64,000 nucleotides of DNA from contig JBDKTJ010000074.1 in the NCBI GenBank assembly GCA_039698075.1, positions 10,426 to 74,425 on the forward strand, in the 5' to 3' direction. This DNA is from JAJFVC01 sp039698075 (GTDB taxonomy: Bacteria > Planctomycetota > Planctomycetia > Pirellulales > Thermoguttaceae). Shown here piece after piece: positions 35,242-44,015 of the stretch; position 1 is the first letter of the stretch; every line of letters starts with the position of its first letter. The notes under the pieces are model-generated. The model searched no databases and was not told the origin of the DNA. It worked only from the letters and a program-made list of their open reading frames with translations. The translations under genes were made by a program, and so were the position numbers.

Positions 35242-36084
35242 CTAAGGTTGTTCGCCCGGCGCCGATTGGGCGGGCTTGTGGGCGGCCGGGTTGTTCGCGT
35301 TCGCCGGGTTTTTCTTGTGGTTGCCGAGCGAGCCGCCCAGTTCAATTTTGATCTCCGAGGCGTACATCTGGCCGATTCGGTTGGGGATCAACATGCCTTG
35401 CACCGAGATCTTGTCGCCGCGGGAGGCCAACGTGTAATCGCTCGAATCGATGGCGATGTTTGGCGAATCGGACAATTCGAGCGGCAAATGGTAGCGGTCC
35501 GCGTGAACAGTCATCTTATTTCGGTTGAAATTCAACTGTCCAACGATGCGATAGGAGCCTGGGGTCGGGACGCCGTGTTTGGCCGTTCGCGCGGGTTTGG
35601 CGACGGCCGGTTTTTTGGCGGTTGCGACGCGGGGATCGGTCGCTCCGCCGCTGGATGGATAGAGTCCCGGTCGTTTGTCCTCGGAAAGACTGACGATCGA
35701 CAACTCGCCCACCTTGTCCACGATGGCGCCTTGCGGGTCGATCTCGGCCTGAAACTCGATGACCATGCCGTTGCGGAGGGCGTCGGCGTTGGCCGAGCCG
35801 GTCACGTGGACTTTGGTGGCCGGCACGATGCCGACGCGCCAGGTTTGTCGTTTGTCGTCGACGATTTGCAGCGTGCCTCGCATTGCGCCGACCAACGTGC
35901 CTTCGATGGTGGTCGGTTGGCCGGTCACTGCCTGTTTTCGTTGCTGTTGCTGTTGTTGCTGCTGTTGCCGGTATTGTTGTTTTCGCAGATAAGAGGGGTT
36001 GACCATTTGGGCGGAGGCCGCCGCCAGATCGACGCTCAGAATCGCCAGCAACAACGCGCCGGACGGAAGAAGTCGGACGGACAT
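35242..36084 (-). CDS. Secreted protein of unknown function with polyglutamine tract
   Basis: 280 residues. Signal peptide MSVRLLPSGALLLAILSV, cleavage near AAASAQ. A run of glutamines (YRQQQQQQQQQRKQ, residues ~37-50) is written mainly as CAG/CAA. Two similar beta-rich modules follow: TTIEGTLVGAMRGTLQIVDDKRQTWRV with KVHVTGSANADALRNGMVIEF, and YRIVGQLNFNRNKMTVHADRYHLPLEL with LASRGDKISVQGMLIP. They may be OB-like beta barrels. The linker and C terminus are Lys/Ala/Pro/Asn rich. No named family recognised; a periplasmic role is likely. Confidence 0.6.
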   Translation of the reverse strand: MSVRLLPSGALLLAILSVDLAAASAQMVNPSYLRKQQYRQQQQQQQQQRKQAVTGQPTTIEGTLVGAMRGTLQIVDDKRQTWRVGIVPATKVHVTGSANADALRNGMVIEFQAEIDPQGAIVDKVGELSIVSLSEDKRPGLYPSSGGATDPRVATAKKPAVAKPARTAKHGVPTPGSYRIVGQLNFNRNKMTVHADRYHLPLELSDSPNIAIDSSDYTLASRGDKISVQGMLIPNRIGQMYASEIKIELGGSLGNHKKNPANANNPAAHKPAQSAPGEQP

Positions 36085-36185
36085 GAAAAAAATCCTTTCC
36101 TTTTCGTTCAGGATACCCCTCGAATCCGGTTTTGGCTAGCAGATTTTGTGGAACGAACCACCAGGGGGAGGTGTTTTGCCTATTG

Positions 36186-36212
36186 TTGCGACGTGTCGCT
36201 TCGGACTAAAAT
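36186..36212 (+). promoter_or_regulatory. Weak candidate promoter of panB
   Basis: TTGCGA (36186-36191) and TAAAAT (36207-36212) with a 15-base spacer, about 45 bases before the panB ATG. The short spacer makes this tentative. Confidence 0.3.
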
Positions 36213-36257
36213 AGATTAGATCGGTTATAGATTGTTGAACTCGAACCGTCTGGTGCA

Positions 36258-37061
36258 ATGAGCGACGCTCCCCCCAAAAAGATTACTGTCCCTCAGTTGG
36301 TCGCGATGAAACAGGCCCACCACAAGATTACTGTGGTGACGGCTTATGATTACACGATGGCCCGGCTGGTCGACGCGGCGGAGGTCGAGTGCATTTTGGT
36401 GGGCGACAGCGTCGGGATGGTCGTGCAGGGACGCCCGAACACGCTGCCGGTCACGCTCGACCAGATGATCTATCACGCCGAGATGGTCGGCCGCGCCGTG
36501 CACCATGCGTTGACGGTGGTCGATCTGCCGTTCCCGAGTTTTTTGCTGGGCGTGTCGCGCACGATTGAAAACGCGGCCCGGGTGTTGAAAGAGACCGGCT
36601 GTCAGGCGGTCAAGCTCGAAGGCGGGGCGGAGCGGGCCGAGGTGATCGCGGCGCTGGTGTCGGCCGGGATTCCCGTGATGGCGCATTGCGGGTTGCGTCC
36701 TCAAGCGATTTGCCAACTGGGCGGCTATCGGGTGCAGCGAGATCACGACCGATTGATGGCCGACGCGAAGGCCGCCGAACAGGCCGGGGCGTTTTCGATC
36801 GTGCTGGAATGCGTGCCCGCGCCGCTGGCTGCCGAGGTGACCGCCGCGCTTCAGATTCCGACGATCGGCATCGGGGCCGGAGCGGGCTGCGACGGTCAGG
36901 TGCTGGTGTTGCACGACCTGCTCGGTTTGACGTTGGACCGATCGCCGCGGCACGTCAAGCGTTACGCCCAGTTGAAAGAAACGGTCGTTCGAGCGGTCGG
37001 GCAATTTCGGGACGAAGTCCGCGAAGGGAAGTTTCCGACGGACGAGCAAGCGTTTCATTAA
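36258..37061 (+). CDS. panB: 3-methyl-2-oxobutanoate hydroxymethyltransferase
   Basis: 267 residues, usual PanB length. Transfers a hydroxymethyl group from methylene-THF to ketoisovalerate, first step of pantothenate synthesis. Motifs: KITVVTAYDYTMARLVDAA, VGDSVGMVVQGRPNTLPVT, TGCQAVKLEGG, GIPVMAHCGLRPQ, ECVPAPLAAEVT and TIGIGAGAGCDGQVLVLHDLLGL. Metal ligands (Asp in GDS, Asp in YD, Glu in LEGG) are present. Monocistronic, followed by a strong terminator; panC is not nearby. Confidence 0.95.
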   Translation: MSDAPPKKITVPQLVAMKQAHHKITVVTAYDYTMARLVDAAEVECILVGDSVGMVVQGRPNTLPVTLDQMIYHAEMVGRAVHHALTVVDLPFPSFLLGVSRTIENAARVLKETGCQAVKLEGGAERAEVIAALVSAGIPVMAHCGLRPQAICQLGGYRVQRDHDRLMADAKAAEQAGAFSIVLECVPAPLAAEVTAALQIPTIGIGAGAGCDGQVLVLHDLLGLTLDRSPRHVKRYAQLKETVVRAVGQFRDEVREGKFPTDEQAFH

Positions 37062-37114
37062 GCCGCCAGCGTTTTTAGAGTCGAAGCAGCGAAGTTGATG
37101 ACGCTGTGCGGCAT

Positions 37115-37137
37115 GGTTCGAGTTTTGAACCGTTTTT
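37115..37137 (+). terminator. Intrinsic terminator of panB
   Basis: GGTTCGA (37115-37121), loop GTT, TTGAACC (37125-37131), then G and five T residues. Seven pairs including one wobble, 54 bases after the panB stop. Confidence 0.65.
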
Positions 37138-37218
37138 GTAATCATTGGCCTTCTTGACCGCGAAAAAATCGCACCGGTTTTTACAGGCGTTCATGTCGCC
37201 GAAGGGGTTTTGCTCGTG

Positions 37219-38916
37219 ATGATTCGCATTTCGTCCCTGCTGTCGGTTTTTGTGTTGCTGTCGGCCGTCGTCGCGGCGGAGGCGGCGGACCCCGGTCAAC
37301 CGGATCTCGACAAGGCGATGGAGACCAAGCTGAACGCCACCACGATCAGCGATTTGAGCGAGGCGATTCGACTGGCCGACAGCGCGCTACAAAAGGGTTT
37401 GGACGCCGGCAACAAGGATTTTGCCGAAAAGCTGTTGGCGTCTACGCTGTTGCAGCGGGCGCAAGAGACCGTCAAGCGTCTGTTGGGCGGCGCCGGATCG
37501 CCGTCCGAATTCCGACGGAATCGCCAGTTTGCACTGGCCGATTTGGAGCGGGTCGCGAAGTTGGATCCGAAGCAGGGCGAGACGCATTTGTTGATCGCGC
37601 AGTTGTGGTTGCTGCCGGGCGGCGACGTCCGACAGGCTCGCCAATCGCTTGATCGGGCGGTTCAATCGCGGTTCGACAAGTCGGATTCGGAGGCGAAGGC
37701 GTATCTGTTGCGGTCGGGACTGCAGGAGTCGCCGGAAAAAAAGCTCGCCGATCTGAACGAAGCCGTGCGACGGACGCCGGACAACGCCAACATGCTCCGG
37801 GCGAGGGCCGTGTTGCTGCACGAGATGAAAAAAACCGATCAGGCGCTGGCCGATTTGGACCGGGCGATCGAATTGGAGCCGGACGAATTGTCGGCCTACG
37901 GGGCGAAGGCCGTGGTGCTGTCGCGGCAGAAGCGCTACGCGGAGGCGTTGGACGTGTTGGAGAAGGCTCAGAAAAGGCAGCCGGATTCGCTGATGCCGCT
38001 GGTTCAGCGGGCCCGCGTGCGGCTACTGCAGAACGATTTGCCGGCGGCGCTCCAGGAGCTCAGCCAGGCGCTGGCCATGGACCCGGACAATATCGGTCTT
38101 TTGCTGATGCGTGCGAGCGTCTATCAGGAAAAGGGCGAGACGGCCAAGGCGATGATTGACGTGAACCGGGCGCTCAAGCAGCGACCGCATCTGTCCGAGG
38201 GACTTCGGATGCGCGCAATGTTGTACGGCGCGGACAAGCGATATGAGGAGGCGATTGCGGACGTGCGGACGATTTTGGAAAAAGAGCCGAAGGATTCCGT
38301 CGTTCGGCTGCAATTGGCGATGTTGTACGGCGCGGCGAAACAAACGGCCAAGGCGATCGAAACTTACACGGAGCTGCTGGCCGACGAGCCCAAACAGTGG
38401 CAGGCCTTGCGCGGACGCGGCGACATGCTGCTGAATCTCGGCCGGCAATCCGATGCGTTGGCCGACTACGAAAAAGCCTTGAAAATCAAACCCGACGACT
38501 ACGGCCTGCTGAACAATCTGGCGTGGGTGTTGGCCACCTCGCCCGACGCGAAGCTGCGCGACGGCCGCCGGGCGCTGGAGTTGGCCACGAAGGCCTGCAA
38601 GCAGAGCGACTACAAGTTGGCCTACATTTTGAGCACGCTGGCCGCGGCCTACGCGGAGACCGGCGATTTCCAAAATGCGGTCAAATGGTCGACCAAAGCG
38701 GTCAAAATTGGCGACAAGGACCATGACGAATCACTCCAAAAGGAATTGAAGAGCTATCAAGATAAAAAACCTTGGCGAGAGTTGCTTTCGGAAGAAAAGG
38801 CCGACGAAAAAAAGCCTGTAAAACCGGCGGCGAAAGAAAAGGCCGGCGATGCGGGACCTGCAAAACCCGACGCGAAAGAAAAGGCCGCCCCTTCAAAGCC
38901 GGTCCTCGAACTGTAG
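37219..38916 (+). CDS. Secreted TPR-repeat protein
   Basis: 565 residues from ATG 37219 (GTG 37216 also possible). Signal peptide MIRISSLLSVFVLLSAVVAAEA. Most of residues 60-500 are tetratricopeptide repeats, e.g. ALADLDRAIELEPDELSAYGAKAVVLSRQKRYAEALDVLEKA and TAKAMIDVNRALKQRPHLSEGLRMRAMLYG. TPR arrays bind partner proteins. The C-terminal ~45 residues are a Lys/Ala/Pro/Glu tail with duplicated blocks (KPAAKEKAGDAGPAKPDAKEKAA). Probable periplasmic scaffold; no specific partner can be named. Converges with the YgiQ-like gene 14 bases away. Confidence 0.75.
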   Translation: MIRISSLLSVFVLLSAVVAAEAADPGQPDLDKAMETKLNATTISDLSEAIRLADSALQKGLDAGNKDFAEKLLASTLLQRAQETVKRLLGGAGSPSEFRRNRQFALADLERVAKLDPKQGETHLLIAQLWLLPGGDVRQARQSLDRAVQSRFDKSDSEAKAYLLRSGLQESPEKKLADLNEAVRRTPDNANMLRARAVLLHEMKKTDQALADLDRAIELEPDELSAYGAKAVVLSRQKRYAEALDVLEKAQKRQPDSLMPLVQRARVRLLQNDLPAALQELSQALAMDPDNIGLLLMRASVYQEKGETAKAMIDVNRALKQRPHLSEGLRMRAMLYGADKRYEEAIADVRTILEKEPKDSVVRLQLAMLYGAAKQTAKAIETYTELLADEPKQWQALRGRGDMLLNLGRQSDALADYEKALKIKPDDYGLLNNLAWVLATSPDAKLRDGRRALELATKACKQSDYKLAYILSTLAAAYAETGDFQNAVKWSTKAVKIGDKDHDESLQKELKSYQDKKPWRELLSEEKADEKKPVKPAAKEKAGDAGPAKPDAKEKAAPSKPVLEL

Positions 38917-38930
38917 TCGGTCGCCTGCGA

Positions 38931-40892
38931 TTACTCGCCGGTTTTTTTGCGTCGCGTCGATTTGCGATGCGGACGATAGCCGACGCGGGGTTTTTCTTGG
39001 CGGTCGGTTTTTGAACGTTTGGGCGGTGCAGCCTGTTTCGGCGGACGGGACGCGATCAGGCACTCGGGGCGATCGCCGATCAGATCCGAGCGACCGGCCT
39101 CGAGCAGCGCCTCGCGGACGTCGGCGTCGTTCTCGGGCTTGAACCATTGCAGCAGCGCCCGTTGCAATCGGCGTTGTCGCAGACCGCGCGGCACGTACAT
39201 GGCCTGGCCCGTCCTCGGATCGAGGCCCGTGTAGTACATGCACGTGGCGACATCCATCGGGCCGGGAATGAAGTCTTGCACCTTGTCGGGTTTCAGGCCG
39301 TGGCGTTTCAGATACAACGCCAGCTCGATCATCGCCGGCAGGTCGCAGCCGGGATGGCCGGCCAGCAGATAAGGCACCAGATATTCGCGTTTGCCGGCCG
39401 CGGCGGCTTCGCGGCGAAACTGCTCGGAAAACGCCTCGAACGTCTCGACCGTCGGCTTGTTCATTCGTTGCAGCACTTCGGGCACGACGTGCTCCGGGGC
39501 GACTTTCAATAGGCCGCCCGTGTGGTGGCGGGCCAACTGGGCGATGAACATGGGGCTGCACAGGGCCAGGTCCATGCGGATGCCCGAGGCCACCAGCACG
39601 CGACGAACGCCCGGCACGCGACGGGCCGCTTCGAGTAGATGGATCAACGGCGTGTGATCGGTGTTCAGTCGCGGGCAGATGCTCGGACACAAGCAGCTTG
39701 TCCGGCGGCATCGGGCTCGCTGGTCGGGTTGCGTGCAGTTCATGGCGTACATATTGGCGGTCGGTCCGCCCAGGTCGCTGATCGTGCCCGCAAAGCCGGG
39801 CGATTGGGCCACGCGGCGAATTTCGGCCAGCACGGACGCCTCGCTGCGGCTTTGGATGACGCGGCCCTCGTGCACCGCGATCGAGCAGAACGCGCAGCCG
39901 CCGAAACAGCCGCGGACGATCTGGATCGAGTCTTGGACGACCTCGAACGCCGGGATTTTTTGACGGCCGTAGCTGGGGTGCGGGCGGCGTGTGAACGGCA
40001 GCCCGTAGACGCGGTCCATCTCGGCCTGCGAGAGCGGCTCGGCCGGCGGGTTCACCACCACGGCCTCGGGGCCGCAACACTGCACCAACGGGCGGCCGCT
40101 CGACGGGTCGGTCTGTTCGAGGATCGTGCGCGTCATGGCGGCGAACGCGGCCTTGTCGCTCGACACCTCTTCGTAGCTCGGCAGCAGTAACGGGCTCGAT
40201 TCGCTTGCCGTTTCTGCAAATCCCCCGTCCCTAATCCCCAATCCCTGTTCGCTTGCCCCCAGCCGATAGGCCGTGCCGCGAATGTCGCGCAATTGGCGGA
40301 CGCATTCGCCGGCCGCCAGTCGTTTGACGATTTCGACCAACGGATGTTCGCCCATGCCGAACACGAGCAGATCGGCTTTGGCGTCCAGCAAGATCGGGCG
40401 GCGGATTTTGTCGCTCCAGTAGTCGTAGTGGGCCAGACGCCGCAGACTGGCTTCGACGCCGCCGGCGATGATCGGCACGCCGTGGTAGGCCTCGCGGGCC
40501 CGTTGGCAATAAGCCAGCGTCGCGCGGTCGGGACGACGTCCGATTTGACCGTCGGGGCTGTAGGCGTCGTCGTTGCGCACTTTGCGATTGGCCGTGTAGT
40601 GGTTCAGCATCGAGTCCATATTGCCCGCGCTGATGGCGAAACAGACTCTCGGGCGTCCAAACTGCCGCCAGGCGTCGCAGGAGCGCCAGTCGGGTTGGCT
40701 GAGGATGGCCACGCGAAACCCTTCGGATTCCAACAGCCGACCCAGCAGGGCCATGGCGAAGCTCGGGTGGTCGACGTAAGCGTCGCCGGTGACGAACACC
40801 ACGTCGACGGCGTCCCAGCCGCGGGCGGCCAGTTCGGCGGGCGTCATCGGCAACGGCAAGTCGGTCGGCGCTGGAGCGTTTGGTTTTGGCAT
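38931..40892 (-). CDS. ygiQ: YgiQ family radical SAM protein
   Basis: 653 residues. N-terminal UPF0313/B12-binding-like region (DVVFVTGDAYVDHPSFAMALLGRLLESEGF; GNMDSMLNHYTANRK; AGGVEASLRRLAHYDYW). Radical SAM motif CFGGCAFC in RGCFGGCAFCSIAVHEGR. Later conserved stretches are LGGPTANMY, VAPEHVVPEVL and PYLLAGHPGCDL, with the C-terminal basic tail (RPPKQAAPPKRSKTDRQ). Catalytic function of the family is unknown. One oddity: residues around SEQGLGIRDGGFAETAS are encoded by a GGGATTGG-type repeat and look like a repeat captured in the coding frame at a linker before LPSYEEVSSDK. Confidence 0.93.
   Translation of the reverse strand: MPKPNAPAPTDLPLPMTPAELAARGWDAVDVVFVTGDAYVDHPSFAMALLGRLLESEGFRVAILSQPDWRSCDAWRQFGRPRVCFAISAGNMDSMLNHYTANRKVRNDDAYSPDGQIGRRPDRATLAYCQRAREAYHGVPIIAGGVEASLRRLAHYDYWSDKIRRPILLDAKADLLVFGMGEHPLVEIVKRLAAGECVRQLRDIRGTAYRLGASEQGLGIRDGGFAETASESSPLLLPSYEEVSSDKAAFAAMTRTILEQTDPSSGRPLVQCCGPEAVVVNPPAEPLSQAEMDRVYGLPFTRRPHPSYGRQKIPAFEVVQDSIQIVRGCFGGCAFCSIAVHEGRVIQSRSEASVLAEIRRVAQSPGFAGTISDLGGPTANMYAMNCTQPDQRARCRRTSCLCPSICPRLNTDHTPLIHLLEAARRVPGVRRVLVASGIRMDLALCSPMFIAQLARHHTGGLLKVAPEHVVPEVLQRMNKPTVETFEAFSEQFRREAAAAGKREYLVPYLLAGHPGCDLPAMIELALYLKRHGLKPDKVQDFIPGPMDVATCMYYTGLDPRTGQAMYVPRGLRQRRLQRALLQWFKPENDADVREALLEAGRSDLIGDRPECLIASRPPKQAAPPKRSKTDRQEKPRVGYRPHRKSTRRKKTGE
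40219..40246. repeat. GGGATTGG-type dispersed repeat inside ygiQ
   Basis: Plus strand shows AATCCC-type units (aatcccccg, tccctaatcc, ccaatccct) in tandem. On the coding strand this reads GGGATTGGGGATTAGGGACG and encodes GLGIRDGGF. Short GGGATT arrays encoding GLGIRD-like peptides are familiar as dispersed repeats in planctomycete-like genomes. Confidence 0.6.
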
Positions 40893-40991
40893 GTTTTTTA
40901 TCGAAAATCTTCGACCGATTTTATTTTACGAGGTTTCCGGTCGTCTGTCACTGTGGCAAGATCGGGCCGAACGGTTATAATGCCTCGCACG

Positions 40992-42002
40992 ATGTCATCG
41001 CCTCGGATTCTGATCGTTCGATTGAGCGCCATCGGCGACGTGATTCAAAGCATGCCGATCGCTTGCGCGCTGCGCCGCCGGTTTCCCGATGCGTTGGTGA
41101 CGTGGGTCGTGGAGTCGCGCTCGGCCGAATTGCTCCAAAACCATCCGGCGCTGGACGAGGTGTTGACCGTGCCGCGCGGATGGCTGAAGTCGCCCAAAAC
41201 GCTTTGGCGGCTGCGGCGTCAATTGCGCGAGCGACGGTTCGACATCGCGTTGGAGGCGCAAGGGCTGACGAAGGCGGCTCTGTTGGCGCGGCTTTCCGGC
41301 GCGCCGAGGCGGTTGGGGTTTGGTCCGCCTTGGGGTCGGGAGCTAAGCCCTTGGTTGAACACCGAATCGGTCGAGACGCCGGGTCCGCACGTCGTTCAGC
41401 GGAACCTGCAACTGTTGCGGCCGTTGGGCATCGAGTCGCCCGAGGTCGAGTTTTTGGTGCCCGAACGGCCCGAGGACGCTCGAACCGCCGAGCGGATGGT
41501 GGGCGAGTTCCAGGTGGAACGCGGTTTCGCGTTGATCAACGTCGGGGCGGGCTGGCCGTCGAAACTTTGGTCCGCGGATCGCTACGGGGCGGTGGCGGCG
41601 CATCTGGGCGCGGTCCACCAGTTGCCCACGCTGGTGCTCTGGGCGGGCGCGGACGAGCGCGCGATGGCGGATCGCGTGGTCGCCGATTCGCAAGGGCGCG
41701 CCCGGTTGGCCCCGAAAACCACGCTCTCCGAGTTGGCCGCGTTGGCGCGTCGGGCCAAATTGTTTCTGGGTTCCGACACCGGTCCGCTGCATTTGGCCGA
41801 GGCGGTCGGGACGCCATGCGTCGGGTTGTACGGACCTTGGCCGAAAGACATTCACGGTCCCTACGGTCCGCAACACATTGCCATTCAGAAGGCCTTTTTT
41901 AAGGGGTCCACGCGGGAGCGGCGCACTGCGCCGCCGACGCTGATGGCGGCCATTACGACGGCCGACGTCTGCGAGGCGTGCGACCGGATCTTGTCCCGAT
42001 GA
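40992..42002 (+). CDS. Glycosyltransferase family 9 (heptosyltransferase-like)
   Basis: 336 residues from ATG 40992; ATG 40980 would add four. GT9 enzymes add ADP-heptose to lipopolysaccharide core. N terminus RILIVRLSAIGDVIQSMPIACALRRRFPDA is typical, followed by VESRSAELLQNHP. C-terminal half has NVGAGWPSKLWSADRYGAVAAHL and LGSDTGPLHLAEAVGTPCVGLYGPWPKD, the donor-binding region. The exact acceptor is unknown. Its stop overlaps the mutY start (ATGA), so the two are translationally coupled although functionally unrelated. Confidence 0.88.
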   Translation: MSSPRILIVRLSAIGDVIQSMPIACALRRRFPDALVTWVVESRSAELLQNHPALDEVLTVPRGWLKSPKTLWRLRRQLRERRFDIALEAQGLTKAALLARLSGAPRRLGFGPPWGRELSPWLNTESVETPGPHVVQRNLQLLRPLGIESPEVEFLVPERPEDARTAERMVGEFQVERGFALINVGAGWPSKLWSADRYGAVAAHLGAVHQLPTLVLWAGADERAMADRVVADSQGRARLAPKTTLSELAALARRAKLFLGSDTGPLHLAEAVGTPCVGLYGPWPKDIHGPYGPQHIAIQKAFFKGSTRERRTAPPTLMAAITTADVCEACDRILSR

Positions 42003-43105
42003 GCCGCACGACGACGAGCAACGACGAGTTGGCCAGGCGGCTGCCGGAGCCGTCCACGCGACGCTGGTTGCGGCAAAAGCTGCGGACGTGGTATGCGGCT
42101 AATGCGAGGGATCTGCCGTGGCGGCGGCGCCGCGATCCGTATGCCGTGTGGTTGAGCGAGGTGATGCTTCAGCAGACGCAAGTCGAGACGGTCCGTGGCT
42201 ATTTTGAACGGTTTCTCCAAAAATTGCCGACCCTCGAATCGCTGGCCGCAGCCGACCAGCGCGAGGTGTTTCGGTTGTGGGAGGGGCTGGGCTATTATCG
42301 TCGCGCGCGGCAGTTGCACGAGGCCGCTCAGGTGATCGTCCGCCAGCACGGCGGCCAATTCCCAACCGACTCCCAAACCATTCGACGGCTGCCGGGCATC
42401 GGACGCTACACGGCCGGGGCGATTCTTTCGATCGCGTTCGATCGGCGCGAGCCGATTCTGGAGGCGAACACCGTGCGGCTGCTGAGCCGGCTGCTGGGCT
42501 ACGAGGGGCAGCCGCAGTCGAGCGAAGGACAGCGGTTGCTTTGGGCGACGGCCGATGCGCTGTTGCCGCGGCGCGACGTCGGGCATTTCAACCAGGCGTT
42601 GATGGACCTGGGCAGCCTGGTCTGCACGGTGCGATCGCCGCGGTGCGACGTGTGTCCGATCGCTGCGAGGTGTCGGGCCCGCCAGTTGGAAAAACAAGAA
42701 ACAATTCCCGCGCCGAAAATCAAACCGCGACGCGAGTTGGTCCGCGAGGCGGCGGTCGTCGTGAGGCGTCGCGGCCGGCTGCTGTTGTTGCGTTGGCCCG
42801 AGGGTCGCCGTTGGGCGGGACTTTGGGATTTTCCGCGTTTTTCGATTTCGGCCGACTCGGCGATCGACCGCGAAATGGCCGCAAAAGTGGCGGAGCTGAC
42901 CGGCGCGACGATTCGGCCAGGACGGCGGCTGGCGACGCTTTCGCACAGCGTGACGCGGTTTCAAATCACGCTGGAGTGTTTTGAGGCCGAGTGCACGGCG
43001 ACCGACAAACGCGCGGCGATGGAGACGCGTTGGGTTCGACCGGCGGAGTTGAAGGATTTTCCGCTGAGCAGCACGGGACGAAAACTGGCGCGGATGGTGT
43101 CGTAA
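41999..43105 (+). CDS. mutY: A/G-specific adenine DNA glycosylase, with Glu at the catalytic Asp position
   Basis: 368 residues. Removes adenine opposite 8-oxoguanine. The catalytic Glu54 lies in WLSEVMLQQTQVETV. The helix-hairpin-helix reads LPGIGRYTAGAILSIAF. The [4Fe-4S] ligands are Cys 209, 216, 219, 225 (CX6CX2CX5C), and a C-terminal NUDIX-like domain has LATLSHSVTRFQITLE, matching the SH loop that reads 8-oxoG. The segment PILEANTVRLLSRLL aligns to E. coli PILDGNVKRVLAR, so the catalytic Asp138 is Glu155 here. A conservative change; activity may still be present. Start overlaps the glycosyltransferase stop. Confidence 0.92.
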   Translation: MSRTTTSNDELARRLPEPSTRRWLRQKLRTWYAANARDLPWRRRRDPYAVWLSEVMLQQTQVETVRGYFERFLQKLPTLESLAAADQREVFRLWEGLGYYRRARQLHEAAQVIVRQHGGQFPTDSQTIRRLPGIGRYTAGAILSIAFDRREPILEANTVRLLSRLLGYEGQPQSSEGQRLLWATADALLPRRDVGHFNQALMDLGSLVCTVRSPRCDVCPIAARCRARQLEKQETIPAPKIKPRRELVREAAVVVRRRGRLLLLRWPEGRRWAGLWDFPRFSISADSAIDREMAAKVAELTGATIRPGRRLATLSHSVTRFQITLECFEAECTATDKRAAMETRWVRPAELKDFPLSSTGRKLARMVS

Positions 43106-43122
43106 CGTTCCGACTCGCTTGG

Positions 43123-43150
43123 CCCTCTCCCGGCGGAGAGGGGACTTTTT
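43123..43150 (+). terminator. Intrinsic terminator of the glycosyltransferase-mutY operon
   Basis: CCCTCTCC (43123-43130), loop CGGC, GGAGAGGG (43135-43142), then GAC and five T residues. Perfect eight-base stem, 17 bases after the mutY stop. Confidence 0.75.
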
Positions 43151-43155
43151 CGGGG

Positions 43156-43944
43156 CTACGGCTTCTTGCCGAGCAGTTCGTCGACCGCGGTGCCGACGTC
43201 GCGGCGGGCCATCAGCGCGCCGCCCACCAACATGGCCTGGAGGCCGGAGGTTTCCAGCCGCTCGACGTCTTGGCGGTTGCGGATGCCGCTTTCGCCGACG
43301 ACCAGCCGATCGTCGGGGATGATGTGCCGCATGCGCAGCGAATGGTTCAGATCGACTTCGAGGGTGTGCAGGTCGCGGTTGTTCACGCCGATCAGCTTGG
43401 CGCCGAGCCCCAACACGCGATCCAGTTGGTCCGGGTCGTGCAGCTCGACCAACGGCGTCATGCCCAGCTCGTTGACGGCCGCATACAGGTCCGACAACAG
43501 GCCGCCTTCCAGGCAATCGGCGATCAGCAGCACGGCGTCGGCCCCGGCTTGGCGAGCCTCTAGCACTTGATACGGATCGATCACGAAGTCCTTGCGCAGC
43601 AGCGGCGTTTGGACGGCCGTGCGGACTTGCCGCAGGTCGTCGAGGCTGCCTTGGAAATAGGGGCCGTCGGTCACGACGCTGATGCAGGCCGCGCCGTGCC
43701 ACTGATAGATGCGGGCGATGGCCGCCGGATCGCAGTTGGGGCGGATCGCGCCGCGGCTGGGGCTGGCCTTTTTTACCTCGGCGATCAGCCGGATGGGCGG
43801 CGCGCCGGCCAGCGCGGCCAGAAAATCGCGGACCGGCGGGGCCTCGGCCAACTGGTCGCGCAACGACGACTCGGGCACGTCGGCCTTCGCCTTGTCGAGA
43901 GACTCTTGTTTCGCGGCGATGATTTTGTCGAGAGCGTTGGGCAT
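43156..43944 (-). CDS. trpC: Indole-3-glycerol phosphate synthase
   Basis: 262 residues, single-domain TrpC. Ring closure of CdRP to indole-3-glycerol phosphate in tryptophan synthesis. TIM-barrel motifs with catalytic residues: LIAEVKKASPSRGAI (Lys), LLRKDFVIDPYQ (Lys), PLVELHD (Glu), GVNNRDLHT (Asn/Arg), VGESGI. The Ser-rich start LDKIIAAKQESL is usual. No other trp gene is adjacent. A CTCGT/ACGAG hairpin lies just before the start in the 71-base gap to purH. Confidence 0.94.
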   Translation of the reverse strand: MPNALDKIIAAKQESLDKAKADVPESSLRDQLAEAPPVRDFLAALAGAPPIRLIAEVKKASPSRGAIRPNCDPAAIARIYQWHGAACISVVTDGPYFQGSLDDLRQVRTAVQTPLLRKDFVIDPYQVLEARQAGADAVLLIADCLEGGLLSDLYAAVNELGMTPLVELHDPDQLDRVLGLGAKLIGVNNRDLHTLEVDLNHSLRMRHIIPDDRLVVGESGIRNRQDVERLETSGLQAMLVGGALMARRDVGTAVDELLGKKP

Positions 43945-44015
43945 GACCTTTTTCTCGTTTTTACGAGGTTTTTTAATGTTTGAAATGTCGCCGGTCCGTT
44001 TTCCTGCAAATCGCT

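Noticed and set aside
35149..36219. A 356-codon plus-strand frame opposite the polyglutamine protein
   Set aside because: The opposite strand has a signal peptide and repeated beta modules. This frame reads poly-Leu across the CAG tract.
43944..43980. CTCGT/ACGAG hairpin with T run upstream of trpC
   Set aside because: The T run follows the stem only on the plus strand, where no gene precedes it; on the trpC strand it is followed by A residues, so it is not a purH terminator.
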